A stretch of DNA of 64,000 bases from Cyanodermella asteris. Lineage: Eukaryota > Ascomycota > Lecanoromycetes > Ostropales > Stictidaceae. Positions 1-10,250 of the stretch are shown here, one piece after another. Each line of letters begins with the position of its first letter. Position 1 is the stretch's first letter. The position numbers were made by a program, and so were the translations under genes. The notes below the pieces were generated by a model. The model saw nothing but the letters and a program-made list of their open reading frames with translations, was not told where the DNA came from and made no database searches. Where the stretch lies: contig UYJD01000016.1 in assembly GCA_900618795.1 (NCBI GenBank), forward strand, positions 62,001-126,000, written 5' to 3'.

Positions 1-1
1 G

Positions 2-1048
2 ATCGCAGGCCCGAATCTTGACGAGAGCAGGAATATCATTCCAGCTCATACTCTTCTCGGAGATTCCGGCATAGCGGAAGTGGGCGAGAAGCTCGAGAAC
101 GGCAAGGTCATGGTTAACAAAAAAACTCCGATCAATACAATGTCGACGGGGCTTGGCAATGACTTTGCATCGAGCGAGATGAAGGATGCTCCGATCAAGT
201 ATCGCCTGCCAGATCCCTCCTACGTGGACAAGGTCCTTATCACCCAGAACGAGCAAGGCAATACTTTGGCGAAGATACGAACTCGCCAGACTCGTCGACC
301 TGAGGTCGGAGACAAATTCTCGTCACGTCACGGGCAAAAAGGTGTGACTGGCCTCATTGCCGAGCAGGCAGACATGCCTTTCAGCGATCTCGGAGTTGTC
401 CCAGACATCATCATGAACCCCCATGGCTTTCCCTCTCGAATGACAGTTGGCAAGATGTTGGAGCTCCTGTCCGGCAAAGCGGGCATTTTCGCGGGTGAGC
501 TGCAGTACGGGACCCCGTTTGGCGGCTCTGATCCACAGGAGATGGCCCAGATTCTTGTCAACAATGGCTTCAGTTATTCTGGAAAGGACTACCTCACCAG
601 TGGCATTAGCGGTGAGCCGCTGCCAGCCTATGTCTTCTTCGGTCCCATATACTATCAGAAACTCAAGCACATGGTCCAAGATAAGATGCATTCCCGTGCT
701 CGCGGCCCCCGAGCTATCCTTACACGCCAACCCACAGAAGGTCGAAGCAGAGACGGTGGTCTGCGTCTCGGTGAGATGGAGCGTGATTGCTTGATTGCTT
801 ATGGTGCGAGCCAGTTGCTCCTGGAGCGATTGATGCTGAGTAGTGATGCTCATCAGGTGGATGTTTGCGGCACCTGTGGTATGCTTGGATACCTAGGCTA
901 TTGTCAGACCTGCAAGAAGACGCAAGGCGTGGTGAAGATGACGATTCCATACGCGGCGAAGCTGCTCATCCAGGAGCTGCTGAGTATGAATGTGAAGGCG
1001 GCTCTGAAGCTGGCAGACACGTTTCCTGGCCCGGAGAAGGTTTTGTGA
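2..1048 (+). CDS. RPC2: DNA-directed RNA polymerase III second-largest subunit, C-terminal part (5' end outside window)
   Basis: This is the last 348 codons of the second-largest (beta-like) subunit of RNA polymerase III, the nuclear enzyme that makes tRNAs and 5S rRNA. The frame is open from the window's first bases, so the gene begins upstream. Visible family blocks are the strongly conserved stretch with [13 protein letters not shown] (about residues 101-113 of the fragment), the [15 protein letters not shown] segment, the [15 protein letters not shown] segment near the C-terminus, and a zinc-binding tail with two CxxC pairs (CGTC and CQTC). These belong to the hybrid-binding, wall and clamp regions of beta-type subunits. 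The particular wording of the blocks and the short tail fit Pol III rather than Pol I or II. The stop at 1046-1048 is at the expected place after the clamp. The family assignment is very secure; the Pol III assignment is nearly so. Confidence 0.95.
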   Translation: MAGPNLDESRNIIPAHTLLGDSGIAEVGEKLENGKVMVNKKTPINTMSTGLGNDFASSEMKDAPIKYRLPDPSYVDKVLITQNEQGNTLAKIRTRQTRRPEVGDKFSSRHGQKGVTGLIAEQADMPFSDLGVVPDIIMNPHGFPSRMTVGKMLELLSGKAGIFAGELQYGTPFGGSDPQEMAQILVNNGFSYSGKDYLTSGISGEPLPAYVFFGPIYYQKLKHMVQDKMHSRARGPRAILTRQPTEGRSRDGGLRLGEMERDCLIAYGASQLLLERLMLSSDAHQVDVCGTCGMLGYLGYCQTCKKTQGVVKMTIPYAAKLLIQELLSMNVKAALKLADTFPGPEKVL

Positions 1049-3401
1049 TGAAGACGGCCACGGAAAGAAATTGAACAGAAACGATGAGCTCATGTACCCA
1101 GGAGCTGCATATGAGGACATGTATGATATCTGAATACTCGCATAGCGTAGCATTTGACGGGTGTTCGGGACGATGTCAAGCGTCGGGCGAGTTTCACGTT
1201 GGATGGCAGAGAAATTCAATGCGATGATGCCAACCAGATCGCGTGTTCGCGAGTCAAGTCAAGTGAGTATTCACCAACGCCTCGACCATGACGAATCCGC
1301 GTGCCGCTCCTCTCTGTGGGTATCTGGAATACTGCGATGAAGGCAGATTGTTGCGGATAGCTTTGCAACCTGCGTTGCAACTTTGAGGGTCGAAGTGAGT
1401 GCAATTGAAGTTTTCGAACTCGTTCTCTCGCGGTCACTGTACCCGGAACTAGTCCCAAGCATCGTTACTCTTTCGTGCTCCGTATGATTTCGATGTATGA
1501 GCCTTGAAAAGGCAAAACCAAATATTCACTCCAGCTCTTTTCAATTGGTAGCAGAGAGGTGTGGAAAAGGTTCGCGAGCCAAGTCAGGTCTCCTTGCTAG
1601 GTCAATTCATCAGCAATCTATTCTGCAAGACCTGGAAACACCATCGCCTGAACTGAGTTCCGATGGAAACCTTGTCGGGGCATGTGCGCAGGGTGAGTGG
1701 TGGGCGGTCGCACTTAAAAGCTAACGGACCGTACCGAGATCTGTCAACCGTTTTGTCAACCAAGGAACCTTTGTCCCCGCTGAGGCCGGCAATACGTTCA
1801 TTGCGAGATAAAGTACTGACCCGACTGATACTGGGGAGAACAAAAGCTGTGCCATTGTTGTGGATGGCACATAAGGCGGACGTGCTGAATCGAGAGTCTT
1901 TTAGGGGATGTCGGCAAGGAGAGAGGGTACGCTGACACGAAACCGGGGGGCCCGCGCCGGCCATTGTCCCCTACCGTCCCACTCAGTATTGTCCTTCGGC
2001 CTTGTCTGAGCTGCCTCGACTTGCTTCACCAACGAACTTCGCGAGATGTGAGACAGTGGTCCGTGGAGACCCGTATATGCCTAAAACAGTTTCCACGACG
2101 ACGAACTTAGCGCCGATATGGGATTTCCAGCTCACAATGGCGCTTCAAGATACAACCCAAAGATGTCAAAACACTTTTTGCCCTTATGGTATCGAAAATC
2201 GGGCCAGTAGGCCAGTCAATAATTCACTGTGACCCCAGTACCAGCTTCGCCTTAGCCGCGAATTCGAGCTAACAAGACTCTCAATACCGGACGTATCGTA
2301 GAAGCGTATCATAGTATCCGTGTTCCTACAGGATCAGGATCACTGCATCGACCCGAAAGGGATACCAAGTTTGGGGGAGGTATCTGGCGGCTCGAGACAG
2401 CCCAGGTGAAAATGCCTCGAAAGAACCAAAATCTCGAGATGTTCCCCAGTAAACAAGGTTGTTGGCGCTCTGTTCACTTGTCTCACCTGTCCCAGGGGGC
2501 ACAGACTCTAGACCAATTCACGAAGGGACAGTGCTGGGCTTATGGTCCTATAATCTGTCGTCAAGTCATCGGAAGCGTAGGTCCTTCTCCGTCGATTTCG
2601 ATTTGGCTATCGGACTGCCAAAGAGCAGCACAGTTGGTTGGCCTGTCGATGTTTTATCAAGCCCCATTTTGCATTAGCATAGGCAACACACCGCTCATAG
2701 GCTTGGTAAATCTCCACATTGCTAACCATTCTCATCAAGTTTGATTGATGATCGTCCAAGAATGATGGCAGCACTGGGGTTCTTTGATGCGTCGAGTCTG
2801 CCTGCCGAATTGCAGCTCGCCAAATAATTCACGATCCCAGAGAAGCGCGGTCATAGTCTGTGGTTGGCGCGTGAAGCTATGTACTTCCAGTTTTCAATCA
2901 CGCGTAAGACTCGTGTCGCTGCCTCTCAGAGTTATTTCTTCAGCCAATCTCGTTCCAGGACCCTACACCGCCTTCCGATTATACAGCCGGCAACGGCTCC
3001 TTCCATGAGCAAGCTGTAGAATAATTGAACATTGTCATATTGACTCTCTGTGTTTAGCAGCGGCCCGCTGTATCTCATGCTTTCTGCTTTTTTCTTGCGT
3101 GATCTTGGAATCCAGGAGCTGTCTGCATCTGGTCTAGTTGGACAGTGCTTCTTCGATGAAGGTCGATTTGCTTCTGAAGCCCTAGAGCAGAGTATATAGC
3201 CCTTCTCTTCCCTTCTGATCGAATCAAGAGCTCTGCCCAAGCTCGCTCAAATCTTCCGGGTCAACGAAACACTTCATATCTTGTCTATCTCTGCATCACT
3301 TCAGACATTGCACGAGCCGACACAGCATCTGGCCAAGGCACCTCAAGAACTGTGGTGACTATCTGCTGTGTCAACCACTTCGATTGTTAACTTGAGTCGC
3401 C
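1049..3401. other. Intergenic, no gene recognised
   Basis: About 2.35 kb between RPC2 and the next gene. The open frames here are short on both strands, lack protein-like composition and match no family I know. The only signal I can support is a TATA-like box with a downstream pyrimidine-rich stretch near the right end, described separately. Confidence 0.6.
3193..3198 (+). promoter_or_regulatory. TATA-like box, probable promoter of the 3402 gene
   Basis: TATATA sits about 205 bases before the ATG at 3402 and is followed directly by a pyrimidine-rich run (CCCTTCTCTTCCCTTCT), the arrangement often seen around transcription starts in filamentous fungi. Inferred from pattern only. Confidence 0.35.
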
Positions 3402-4454
3402 ATGCCAGAAATCATGCAAGAACAACTCGACCAGCCGGCTCGCGCTCCAATTGCGCTGATGACACACCCCCATACAAATTATGGCAACCGTTCCGCAGCA
3501 GATCAAGACTCTTCTACTGTCTGTCCATTGTCACCCTTAGGTGGGACACAGCAAAGACGCTCTTTCATGGTTGGTCAACTGCCCATCAACGACATAATGT
3601 ACTGACCTGTTACATAGCCGCCCGTTTCCCAAGGCAGTTCCACCTCCGCGCCTCTCCAGACCAATCATCAACGCCCTGATGATGCCATGAGACAACCACA
3701 AACTGGAACCAACGAAGAGATGACCGAGTATAGTGATGTGGCTGCCTCGCACATTGAAGGGCACGGGACTGTGTCATGCCCACAAGCTGCTCACCCACCG
3801 GCGACAAAGAAGCGAAAGCCGTGTGAGAATGTGACAGACGCAGCTTCTTCGAGTTCGGCAATTGGACGCGACAATGTCGCGAATAGAGTGGTAGCAACGA
3901 CGGCTGCTCCAACTGAAAAGAAGCAATGCCAACCTTCACACTCAGGAACATGGCCGATTCTCCGTTTTCGAATCCTTCGACTTCTGCGGACTGAAATTCA
4001 AGCTTACGAAGCCGTTGCTCCCGAGGTACAACATAAACATCTACTCGAGCCGTTGATAGTCTTCCAGCAGGACCTCCCGTGGCTCTTCGATGCTCGCAAC
4101 TTCTGTCCCTCGTGGGGTGAACGTGTTCCACTCTGTGACCAGCTTCAAAGCCTCGAGAAGGTCCATTCTACTCACTGTCCGCCGTCTTGTCCTCTGGTTT
4201 CGAGGCTTCGGGCTATCATGAGCGAATGGAATCGACTCTTGTCAGATGACGAAGGGCAGCAACCATTCGACCCCTCTCAATTTATCGTCCATATTCTGGG
4301 TGTTGAAAAGCGAAAATCAACACCAGGGTCCGAATCAGAAATGCGGTTGAAGTATCTGAACGAGCGAGACACTTACCTTCGTGCGACCCTTGATCGAAGG
4401 GCGAAGCCATTTCAATCCCAGCCACGGTCAAACGATACCAACGCCGCTCAGTAA
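3402..4454 (+). CDS. Hypothetical protein, two exons, disordered basic N-terminus and helical C-terminal part
   Basis: I do not recognise the family. The best model has exon 1 3402-3569, an intron 3570-3617 (GTTGGT start, TACTGAC branch site, TACATAG end, 48 bases) and exon 2 3618-4454. Removing it deletes two in-frame stops (3603, 3615) and joins two open stretches in one frame, giving about 334 residues. The first ~150 residues are rich in Ser, Thr, Pro and Gln and contain a short basic cluster (KKRKP) that could be a nuclear signal. From about residue 165 the protein becomes more globular, with an Arg/Leu-rich helix followed by a segment containing LPWLFDARNFCPSWGERVP and EWNRLLS. The ATG at 3402 is the first in frame after the TATA-like box; a later start inside exon 2 (3687) is possible. 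It may be a distant paralogue of the next gene downstream. That it is a real gene is likely; its function is unknown. Confidence 0.6.
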
Positions 4455-5660
4455 GGCCTGTCTCTAATGCGTTCTGTATAACGCTCCATTGCGTCGCCGG
4501 CATTTCCAATAATCCATGTCAATCGCGGGGAGAAATGTGAGATCAGACTCAAAGGATAGTCAGTGTCTACGTTTGTTGCTGGATCTGCGCGTTTCTCTTT
4601 TTTCGAATGGACCGAGGGAACTCATCTTTATCAAAGGACAGGAGATCTGTGTTCTGCAATTTCAAAATCATCGAAGTCGAAATACACTCATGTCGGAATT
4701 GGTTGGGTGTCGGAGTACTGGGGCGAAACAAATTGTCATTGTGAAATGTGAGAATCGGAGTTCGGATCACGAAACATACATATAGAATTGGTCCGTCAAA
4801 TAATAATCTTCACACTCGTTCATCAGGACTTCATCACCCGCACCGGTGCAAATCTACCAAAGTCACGCATTCACCCAGACGTGGCAGCGCCGGCTGACAT
4901 TGTTCTCCGCGGCAATGTGTTGCAAAGTCGACTCTCACCCTGAAGCGTCCGCAAGAATTAGAGACTCGTGGCTGCACACACGGAGGTTGCGACGACAGAA
5001 CAGCAGGAAAACTGACTGTACAAACCAAAGCTGTATCCTCATTCGGTTGCAGGTCAGTGATGAGAACGGTTCTTTGGCCGTACGATGGCATGATCGCTTC
5101 GCTTGGGGTCAGCAACCACGCAGAGCACAAGGCCGAACTATTCGACTCCAGGTAGGTTCTGCAGTCATCTTTTAGGCGAGCCTGATACAGTCGTAACTAG
5201 ATGGACATTTTTGAATGGGACATCCTCGTTGGTAGGGTACGGCTTGGAAAAAAAAAATATTACCCGGCTGATGGTCTCCGCATGAGAGATCAGGCTCAGA
5301 CCTTGCGGTGGTGAGGCGGGAGTTTGCGCAGCGTTTCTTTATTCTTCTACCCGAGATCATGCAAACATCCGGGACAGCCACGTACAAACAACATCATCGC
5401 CAGCAGCGTGTCTGCGACATACAAATCTTGCCTGTCCCGTCTGATCGATGCGCTCATCCCCGTGAGCTTTTCGTGTCCCCGCGCTGGAGCGATAACGAGT
5501 GCAAAAGACTCAAAAAGAGGAAGGGCTTGGACTCTCCAGCAGAGAAACTGCCGGCCTGGGTTTCACCCGCATAATCAGTGCGGTAATGAAACAGTGTCCC
5601 CGTTTGCGTCTCTCACATAGACCGCGAGTTCTTCCGCCTGGCCGCAATCAGAATTGAAGA
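4455..5660. other. Intergenic, no gene recognised
   Basis: About 1.2 kb between the two unrecognised genes. Small open frames are present on both strands, but none has convincing composition or splice structure. A nine-base inverted repeat (GAGCCTGAT near 5178, ATCAGGCTC near 5288) is visible, with no clear element boundary around it. Confidence 0.5.
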
Positions 5661-6716
5661 ATGTCGCAGGCACGCTCGATGACTCCTCCCAACAACGTCT
5701 CAATGGGGTCTGCAAAAACATCAAGCTCTCAGAGCACAAAGAGGTCTCACGAAGCAGAGCCGTCAAGTCGTGGACACGAAGTTACAGCAACAGCTCAGGG
5801 TCCAGGCAGACGAGGAGCAATTCAAGACTCGTGCCCAGATGACCTGACCCCAGGCGTGGGAAGCATCCCACCGCGAAAGAGGGCAAGGCTGTCCGCCGGA
5901 AAATCCGACTTCGAGCAACCACAGACACCTAGATTGAGGAGACCAGCTAGACTTGCTGGTTCTTGCGAAGAGGCGACTGCAGACAGCTTCAGATCGTCTG
6001 ACACGAACACCGTCACTGCGTCGCCGTCCTCTCCTGGGCAGCGTGCAAGAGAATTGAGTCCGGCTGAGCTCATCGCGAAGCTCATCAGCGGATTGGAACG
6101 AGCGAAAGAACCAGACACAGCCCAGATTATGTTCAAGTTATTCGCGCCATACCTGAGGAAGCTCATAGCGACACTCCCAGAAGTGTTCGCCAGCACGGAA
6201 ATTAGAACCGACTGGATTCAGATGAGTGAAGATTTTATCAAGAATCGAGTTTCTCCTGGTGAATATTCTGATATCTGCAAGACACTGTTGAAGAAAATCC
6301 TTGCGACGTGGAAGAATTTGCGAGAGTCTCAAATGACCAAGAACGCTGTAGCGGTGGCCGAAGCCAGAGCATCTGCAGATAGACACACAGCTTCTCCAAA
6401 CCCCCATAACAAGGATCTCCGTACAGCAAGCAACGTCGACGATGGCCAAAGACACCTTGATGAGCACAACTCAACAGCGACAACGCTGAGTCGCACAGAT
6501 GCAGAAACATCCGGACAGACAAGCCGGAATTGCACATCCACAGAGACATCAGAGATCACAACAGAAGCAAAGTCTTCGGACTGTCTGTTGGATATAGACC
6601 TGGAAAACGCTGGAGAGCGCAATGCCCTCTTATTTGGCGGTTTGGGCTCTGATATGGCGATCCTGGCTCGACAAAAGCTAGATCAGATCCGGCGTGACAC
6701 CGAAGAGAGCCTTTGA
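5661..6716 (+). CDS. Hypothetical protein, probable nuclear signal and coiled-coil C-terminus; frame continues past the stop
   Basis: This single open frame of 351 codons has no family I recognise. Residues 1-130 are low-complexity Ser/Thr/Pro-rich with a basic cluster (PPRKRARL, about residue 72) that looks like a nuclear localisation signal. Residues about 133-225 are predicted helical by eye and contain LPEVFASTEIRTDW and LLKKILATWKNLRES. A polar Ser/Thr-rich linker follows, then a short helix ending at the TGA (6714-6716). The same frame stays open for another 39 codons to 6836 and those codons read as a charged Lys/Glu/Leu-rich helix in register with the last coded helix. The stop may therefore be a recent nonsense change, or the annotated end may be wrong. 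The ATG at 5661 is the first good start after a run with stops. Its shape resembles the preceding gene, which suggests an old tandem duplication. Confidence 0.6.
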   Translation: MSQARSMTPPNNVSMGSAKTSSSQSTKRSHEAEPSSRGHEVTATAQGPGRRGAIQDSCPDDLTPGVGSIPPRKRARLSAGKSDFEQPQTPRLRRPARLAGSCEEATADSFRSSDTNTVTASPSSPGQRARELSPAELIAKLISGLERAKEPDTAQIMFKLFAPYLRKLIATLPEVFASTEIRTDWIQMSEDFIKNRVSPGEYSDICKTLLKKILATWKNLRESQMTKNAVAVAEARASADRHTASPNPHNKDLRTASNVDDGQRHLDEHNSTATTLSRTDAETSGQTSRNCTSTETSEITTEAKSSDCLLDIDLENAGERNALLFGGLGSDMAILARQKLDQIRRDTEESL

Positions 6717-7344
6717 AGGAAGGAAGAGGCCACAAGGGTAGCAGCTTTCCTCCAAGACATGACCTTGGCAAAGCTACAATCTGAGCGAGAATGTCTTGAA
6801 GCAGAGGAAGCACTGCGAAGCGCGTGTGGCTTGTGAAAGGCGAGCAAGAGAGCGAAACACGGTCACTGCGTATTCACATTGCTGTAGCCTCGACATACTA
6901 TACTTGACATTCGCAAATACGATATTGTATCTTTGATTGCCACTTTCTTTGGAAAAGCAGTTTCGATGATAGGCTATTCATCCCCGATGCCATACAGAAC
7001 TCGCAGCAAACTTTGGGAGGCAAGTTCAATGCACAAAGTTCGGCTACGCGATTGCAACTTCAATACGTCCGTAAAGGAAGCATAGTTCGTTAGCGCCGAC
7101 AGGTGGTATGCTGTGGTGGAGGGCGACAGAGTTCTGAACATCTCCTTGACAAGGGCAGACGCCGCAGCTGAGAAAGCGATCGTCTTACTAATCAAAACGA
7201 CGCCCCTCGGCAGCAACTCCGGCGGGTCTGCCCAGTTCTCAAAATTATTCAGCAGCAGGTTGAACATGAGAACCCGTCCCCAAGCGCGACAACTTGTCTT
7301 CTCTTGACATTCTTGACTGGAGACTGAAATTTGAATCCGCAAAT
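6717..7344. other. Intergenic, with in-frame continuation of the upstream gene at its left end
   Basis: Positions 6717-6836 continue the reading frame of the 5661 gene beyond its TGA (see findings). The rest, up to the NMD3 start, has no supportable gene and presumably holds the NMD3 promoter and 5' untranslated region. Confidence 0.5.
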
Positions 7345-8910
7345 ATGTCAATGGATATCGACGCACCCGTGGCGCTACAGCCAGCTACAACAGCCCCCAC
7401 GAACGCGGCAACAATTCTTTGCTGCAACTGCGGTGCACCCATCGACGGAACAACTGCTGCAGGCGCCCTTTGCTACGACTGTATAAAACTTACGGTCGAT
7501 GTTACGGAAGGAGTTCAGAGAGAGGCAACGATACACACTTGCAAAGATTGTGAACGATGGCTGCGACCGCCGATGCAGTGGGTAGCGGCAGCACCAGAGT
7601 CACGCGAGCTGTTGGCCCTCTGCTTGAAAAAGCTGACCGGGTTGAGCAAGGTCCGAGTTATCGACGCCAGCTTCATCTGGACAGAGCCGCATTCGAAGAG
7701 GATAAAGGTCAAGTTGACCATTCAGAAAGAGTCGTTTCCCGGCACCATCGTGCAGCAGACGTTTGAGGTTGTATATGTGGTGGCTTCTCAGCAATGCCCG
7801 GATTGCCAGAAATCATTCACACCTAATACATGGCGGTCGGTGGTACAAGTTCGACAGAAGGTGCCGCATAAGAGGACGTTCCTCTACTTGGAACAGCTGA
7901 TCTTGAAGCACCAGGCTCACAAGGACACAATCAATATCAAGGAGGCGAAGGATGGGCTGGACTTTTTCTTTGCACACAAAAACATGTCAGAAAAGTTCGT
8001 TGACTTTTTGACCTCAGTGGTGCCAGTGAGTGTCAAGAAAGCTTCAGAGCTGATTTCCGAGGATATCCACACATCGAAGAAGTCATACAAGTTTTCTTTC
8101 TCATGCGAAATCTTACCACTCTGCAAGGACGATCTGGTTGCTCTACCAGTCCAGCTTGCAAAACAGGCGGGAAACATCTCGCCGATATGCTTAGTGCACA
8201 GAATTGGAACCTCAGTCAATATCATTGACCCTACAACTCTGCAGACCTCCGAGATTCAGGCGTCAAGTTACTGGCGAGCCCCTTTCAAGCCGTTAGCCGA
8301 GGTTCCCGAACTAGTCGAGTTCGTGGTCATGGACATCGAATCTCTCGGTACACAAAAAGGCCGCTTCTTCCTGGCTGAGGTCACCGTTGCCCGCGCTTCC
8401 GACTTGGGTGCTAACGACATTACCTTTTATACCCGGACGCATCTCGGCGCCTTCATTCACCCCGGGGACAGCGTAATGGGGTACCACTTGACACACCAGA
8501 ATTACAATAACCCTCAGTATGAAGCGTTGCAAGCAAGCAGTAAATACAGAGACCAAATCCCAGATGTGGTCCTCGTCAAGAAGGTATTCCAGCGCAAGAA
8601 GAACAACGCGAAGAGGAGAGCCTGGCGCCTCAAGCGCATGCTCAAGGAAGAGAGCGAGATGTTGCCAAGGAAACAGGACCAGGCACGAGATGAGCGTGAC
8701 TTTGAGATGTTCTTGCGTGACGTCGAGGAAGACCAAGATCTCAGGCAGACGGTTGCACTGTACAAGAAGAAGATAGCACAGGGCGATATGGACGGTGTCG
8801 AAACACAAAGCATGGCCGAAACGAGCGACGGCGAAGACAACGCACCAAAGATCAGCATGGATGAACTGCTTGACGATATGGAGGAACTTGGTTTGGAAGA
8901 AAAAGCCTGA
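7345..8910 (+). CDS. NMD3: 60S ribosomal export protein NMD3
   Basis: NMD3 is the adaptor that carries the nuclear export signal for pre-60S ribosomal subunits: it binds the late nuclear large subunit, recruits the exportin Crm1 and is released in the cytoplasm. The product is 521 residues, close to the yeast protein's length. The N-terminal third carries the paired CxxC zinc motifs of the family (CCNC at residues 26-29, CYDC, CKDC and CPDC). The middle has the NMD3 core, including NTWRSVVQVRQKVPHKRTF, KDGLDFFF and MGYHLTHQNYNNP. The C-terminus is acidic and hydrophobic (about the last 25 residues), where the export signal of NMD3 proteins lies. I chose the ATG at 7345 because the frame upstream of it has no ATG; a second Met two codons later is equally possible. 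There is no intron. ESF2, another ribosome-assembly gene, follows convergently 168 bases downstream. Confidence 0.93.
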   Translation: MSMDIDAPVALQPATTAPTNAATILCCNCGAPIDGTTAAGALCYDCIKLTVDVTEGVQREATIHTCKDCERWLRPPMQWVAAAPESRELLALCLKKLTGLSKVRVIDASFIWTEPHSKRIKVKLTIQKESFPGTIVQQTFEVVYVVASQQCPDCQKSFTPNTWRSVVQVRQKVPHKRTFLYLEQLILKHQAHKDTINIKEAKDGLDFFFAHKNMSEKFVDFLTSVVPVSVKKASELISEDIHTSKKSYKFSFSCEILPLCKDDLVALPVQLAKQAGNISPICLVHRIGTSVNIIDPTTLQTSEIQASSYWRAPFKPLAEVPELVEFVVMDIESLGTQKGRFFLAEVTVARASDLGANDITFYTRTHLGAFIHPGDSVMGYHLTHQNYNNPQYEALQASSKYRDQIPDVVLVKKVFQRKKNNAKRRAWRLKRMLKEESEMLPRKQDQARDERDFEMFLRDVEEDQDLRQTVALYKKKIAQGDMDGVETQSMAETSDGEDNAPKISMDELLDDMEELGLEEKA

Positions 8911-9078
8911 TCCAGGTTTTTTGGTTGTTACGGTCGTTTATTTGCATAGTCGCATGGCATGGCACGGCGTTTGGATGGGGCAAAAGATGATGATAAATAC
9001 CCGGGGAATGGGTGTTTCGTAGATTCAGCGCGTCATGCGCCAATGCATTATCCATTGCTCGTCTTATCAACGATATCC

Positions 9079-10122
9079 TCAAAATAGCCTCGACATTGCA
9101 GAAGGTGCGATTGTCTGCTGCGGGTCCTTATGTTGGACTGCATTTTGCCGGAAAGTCATCCTCCCCTTCTGAGCCGCTGCTGCAGAGACAGGCTTCTCCG
9201 CGTCCGGTTTTGATGTCGAATTCTCCTTCATAGCCCGCTTCGCCTTCATACCACGATCAACCTTCGCCTTGTCCAAATTATCCAAGAACATCTTCCTCTC
9301 CCTCATACTCTTCAGCACTTCCGCCCTCATGCGCCCCTCCCTCTCCCTCTCCTCCGTCTGCACATGCTCCATCAAATCATTCCACTTGAAGCCCCTCAAA
9401 TACTTCACATTCCAGATGTCGTCGTGATACCACCCGCCCTTCTTCCCGCCCACGGTGTTTCCATTCAGCGTCTCGGCGCAAATCTTCGCCTTCTTCTTGG
9501 ATTCAAACTCCACCCAGCCGTCGACGAAGGAGCGTTTCTTGTTTCCGCCCGCCTTGACTCGGGCTTGGTATCTGGAGGGTGGCTCGGGCGTCAGGAAGAC
9601 GCGGCCCAGGGCGCCGTAGGGGGAGAGGAAGGCTTTGAGGGTGTGAACTTTCATGAAGGGGGGGATGCGGGAGAGGTAGATTACGCCGGATTTCTTTGCT
9701 TTGAGTTGGGCCTTTTCGAGTTGGCGTTTGGTGAGGATTTGGGTGGGTTCTGGGATGGGTTTCGAGCGTCGTCTTGAGGGTTGTAGACCGTTTTCCAACT
9801 CGTTATCGTCATTATCATCCTCCAATGGCCCATCCCCATCATCGTCGAGATCTCCTAAAAGTTCCGCATCGTCCTCCTCGTCAAGTTCTTCGTCGGAGGG
9901 GTCTTCGTCGTCCGAGTGCACGAGCTTCCGTCTTTTGGTGCCCAGTTTCGAAAATCTGCTGTCTTGCGCATCTTCGTCCTCGGAGCGCTGAATATCACTC
10001 TCGTCCTCTTCCTCATCGATATCTGAGTATGCGTCTCTCTTGCTCATCTTGCTGTGGATGTAGGGTCTCTGGTCATGGGAGCGGAGCGGAGTGGAGACCG
10101 GGGTCGAATTATTTTCTGGCAT
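9079..10122 (-). CDS. ESF2: Pre-rRNA-processing protein ESF2 (ABT1 family)
   Basis: ESF2 (animal ABT1) is a nucleolar RRM protein of the small-subunit processome that helps early cleavages producing 18S rRNA and stimulates the helicase Dbp8. The product is 347 residues from this start. Residues 25-120 are highly acidic with Ser/Asp/Glu runs. An RRM-like domain follows, starting at GVIYLSRIPPFMKVHTLKAF and ending around the WNVKYLRGFKWNDLMEH block, which is the hallmark of the ESF2/ABT1 family. A basic coiled stretch (EEREREGRMRAEVLKSMRER) and a basic tail complete it. A second Met 25 codons in (ATG at 10045-10047, MSKRDAYSD) gives 322 residues, nearer the yeast size, and may be the true start. 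The gene is divergent from the ATP25-like gene with only about 130 bases between their starts, so they probably share a promoter. Confidence 0.9.
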   Translation of the reverse strand: MPENNSTPVSTPLRSHDQRPYIHSKMSKRDAYSDIDEEEDESDIQRSEDEDAQDSRFSKLGTKRRKLVHSDDEDPSDEELDEEDDAELLGDLDDDGDGPLEDDNDDNELENGLQPSRRRSKPIPEPTQILTKRQLEKAQLKAKKSGVIYLSRIPPFMKVHTLKAFLSPYGALGRVFLTPEPPSRYQARVKAGGNKKRSFVDGWVEFESKKKAKICAETLNGNTVGGKKGGWYHDDIWNVKYLRGFKWNDLMEHVQTEEREREGRMRAEVLKSMRERKMFLDNLDKAKVDRGMKAKRAMKENSTSKPDAEKPVSAAAAQKGRMTFRQNAVQHKDPQQTIAPSAMSRLF

Positions 10123-10250
10123 GGCGGCGGGCGGCCACTGAATGTGTAATGCGCTGGCGGAGTTCGTGAGCCGCGATGCGCTGCAGATCCGCAATAGAGG
10201 TCACTGTAACGACGTTCGACAACCCGGTTCATATACTAAGAAAATACACA
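10123..10250. promoter_or_regulatory. Short divergent promoter between ESF2 and the ATP25-like gene
   Basis: Only 128 bases separate the first possible ESF2 ATG from the preferred ATP25-like ATG (203 if the inner ESF2 start is used). Any promoter for either gene must lie here or inside the other's leader, so a bidirectional promoter linking nucleolar and mitochondrial ribosome functions is likely. No TATA box is evident. Confidence 0.45.
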
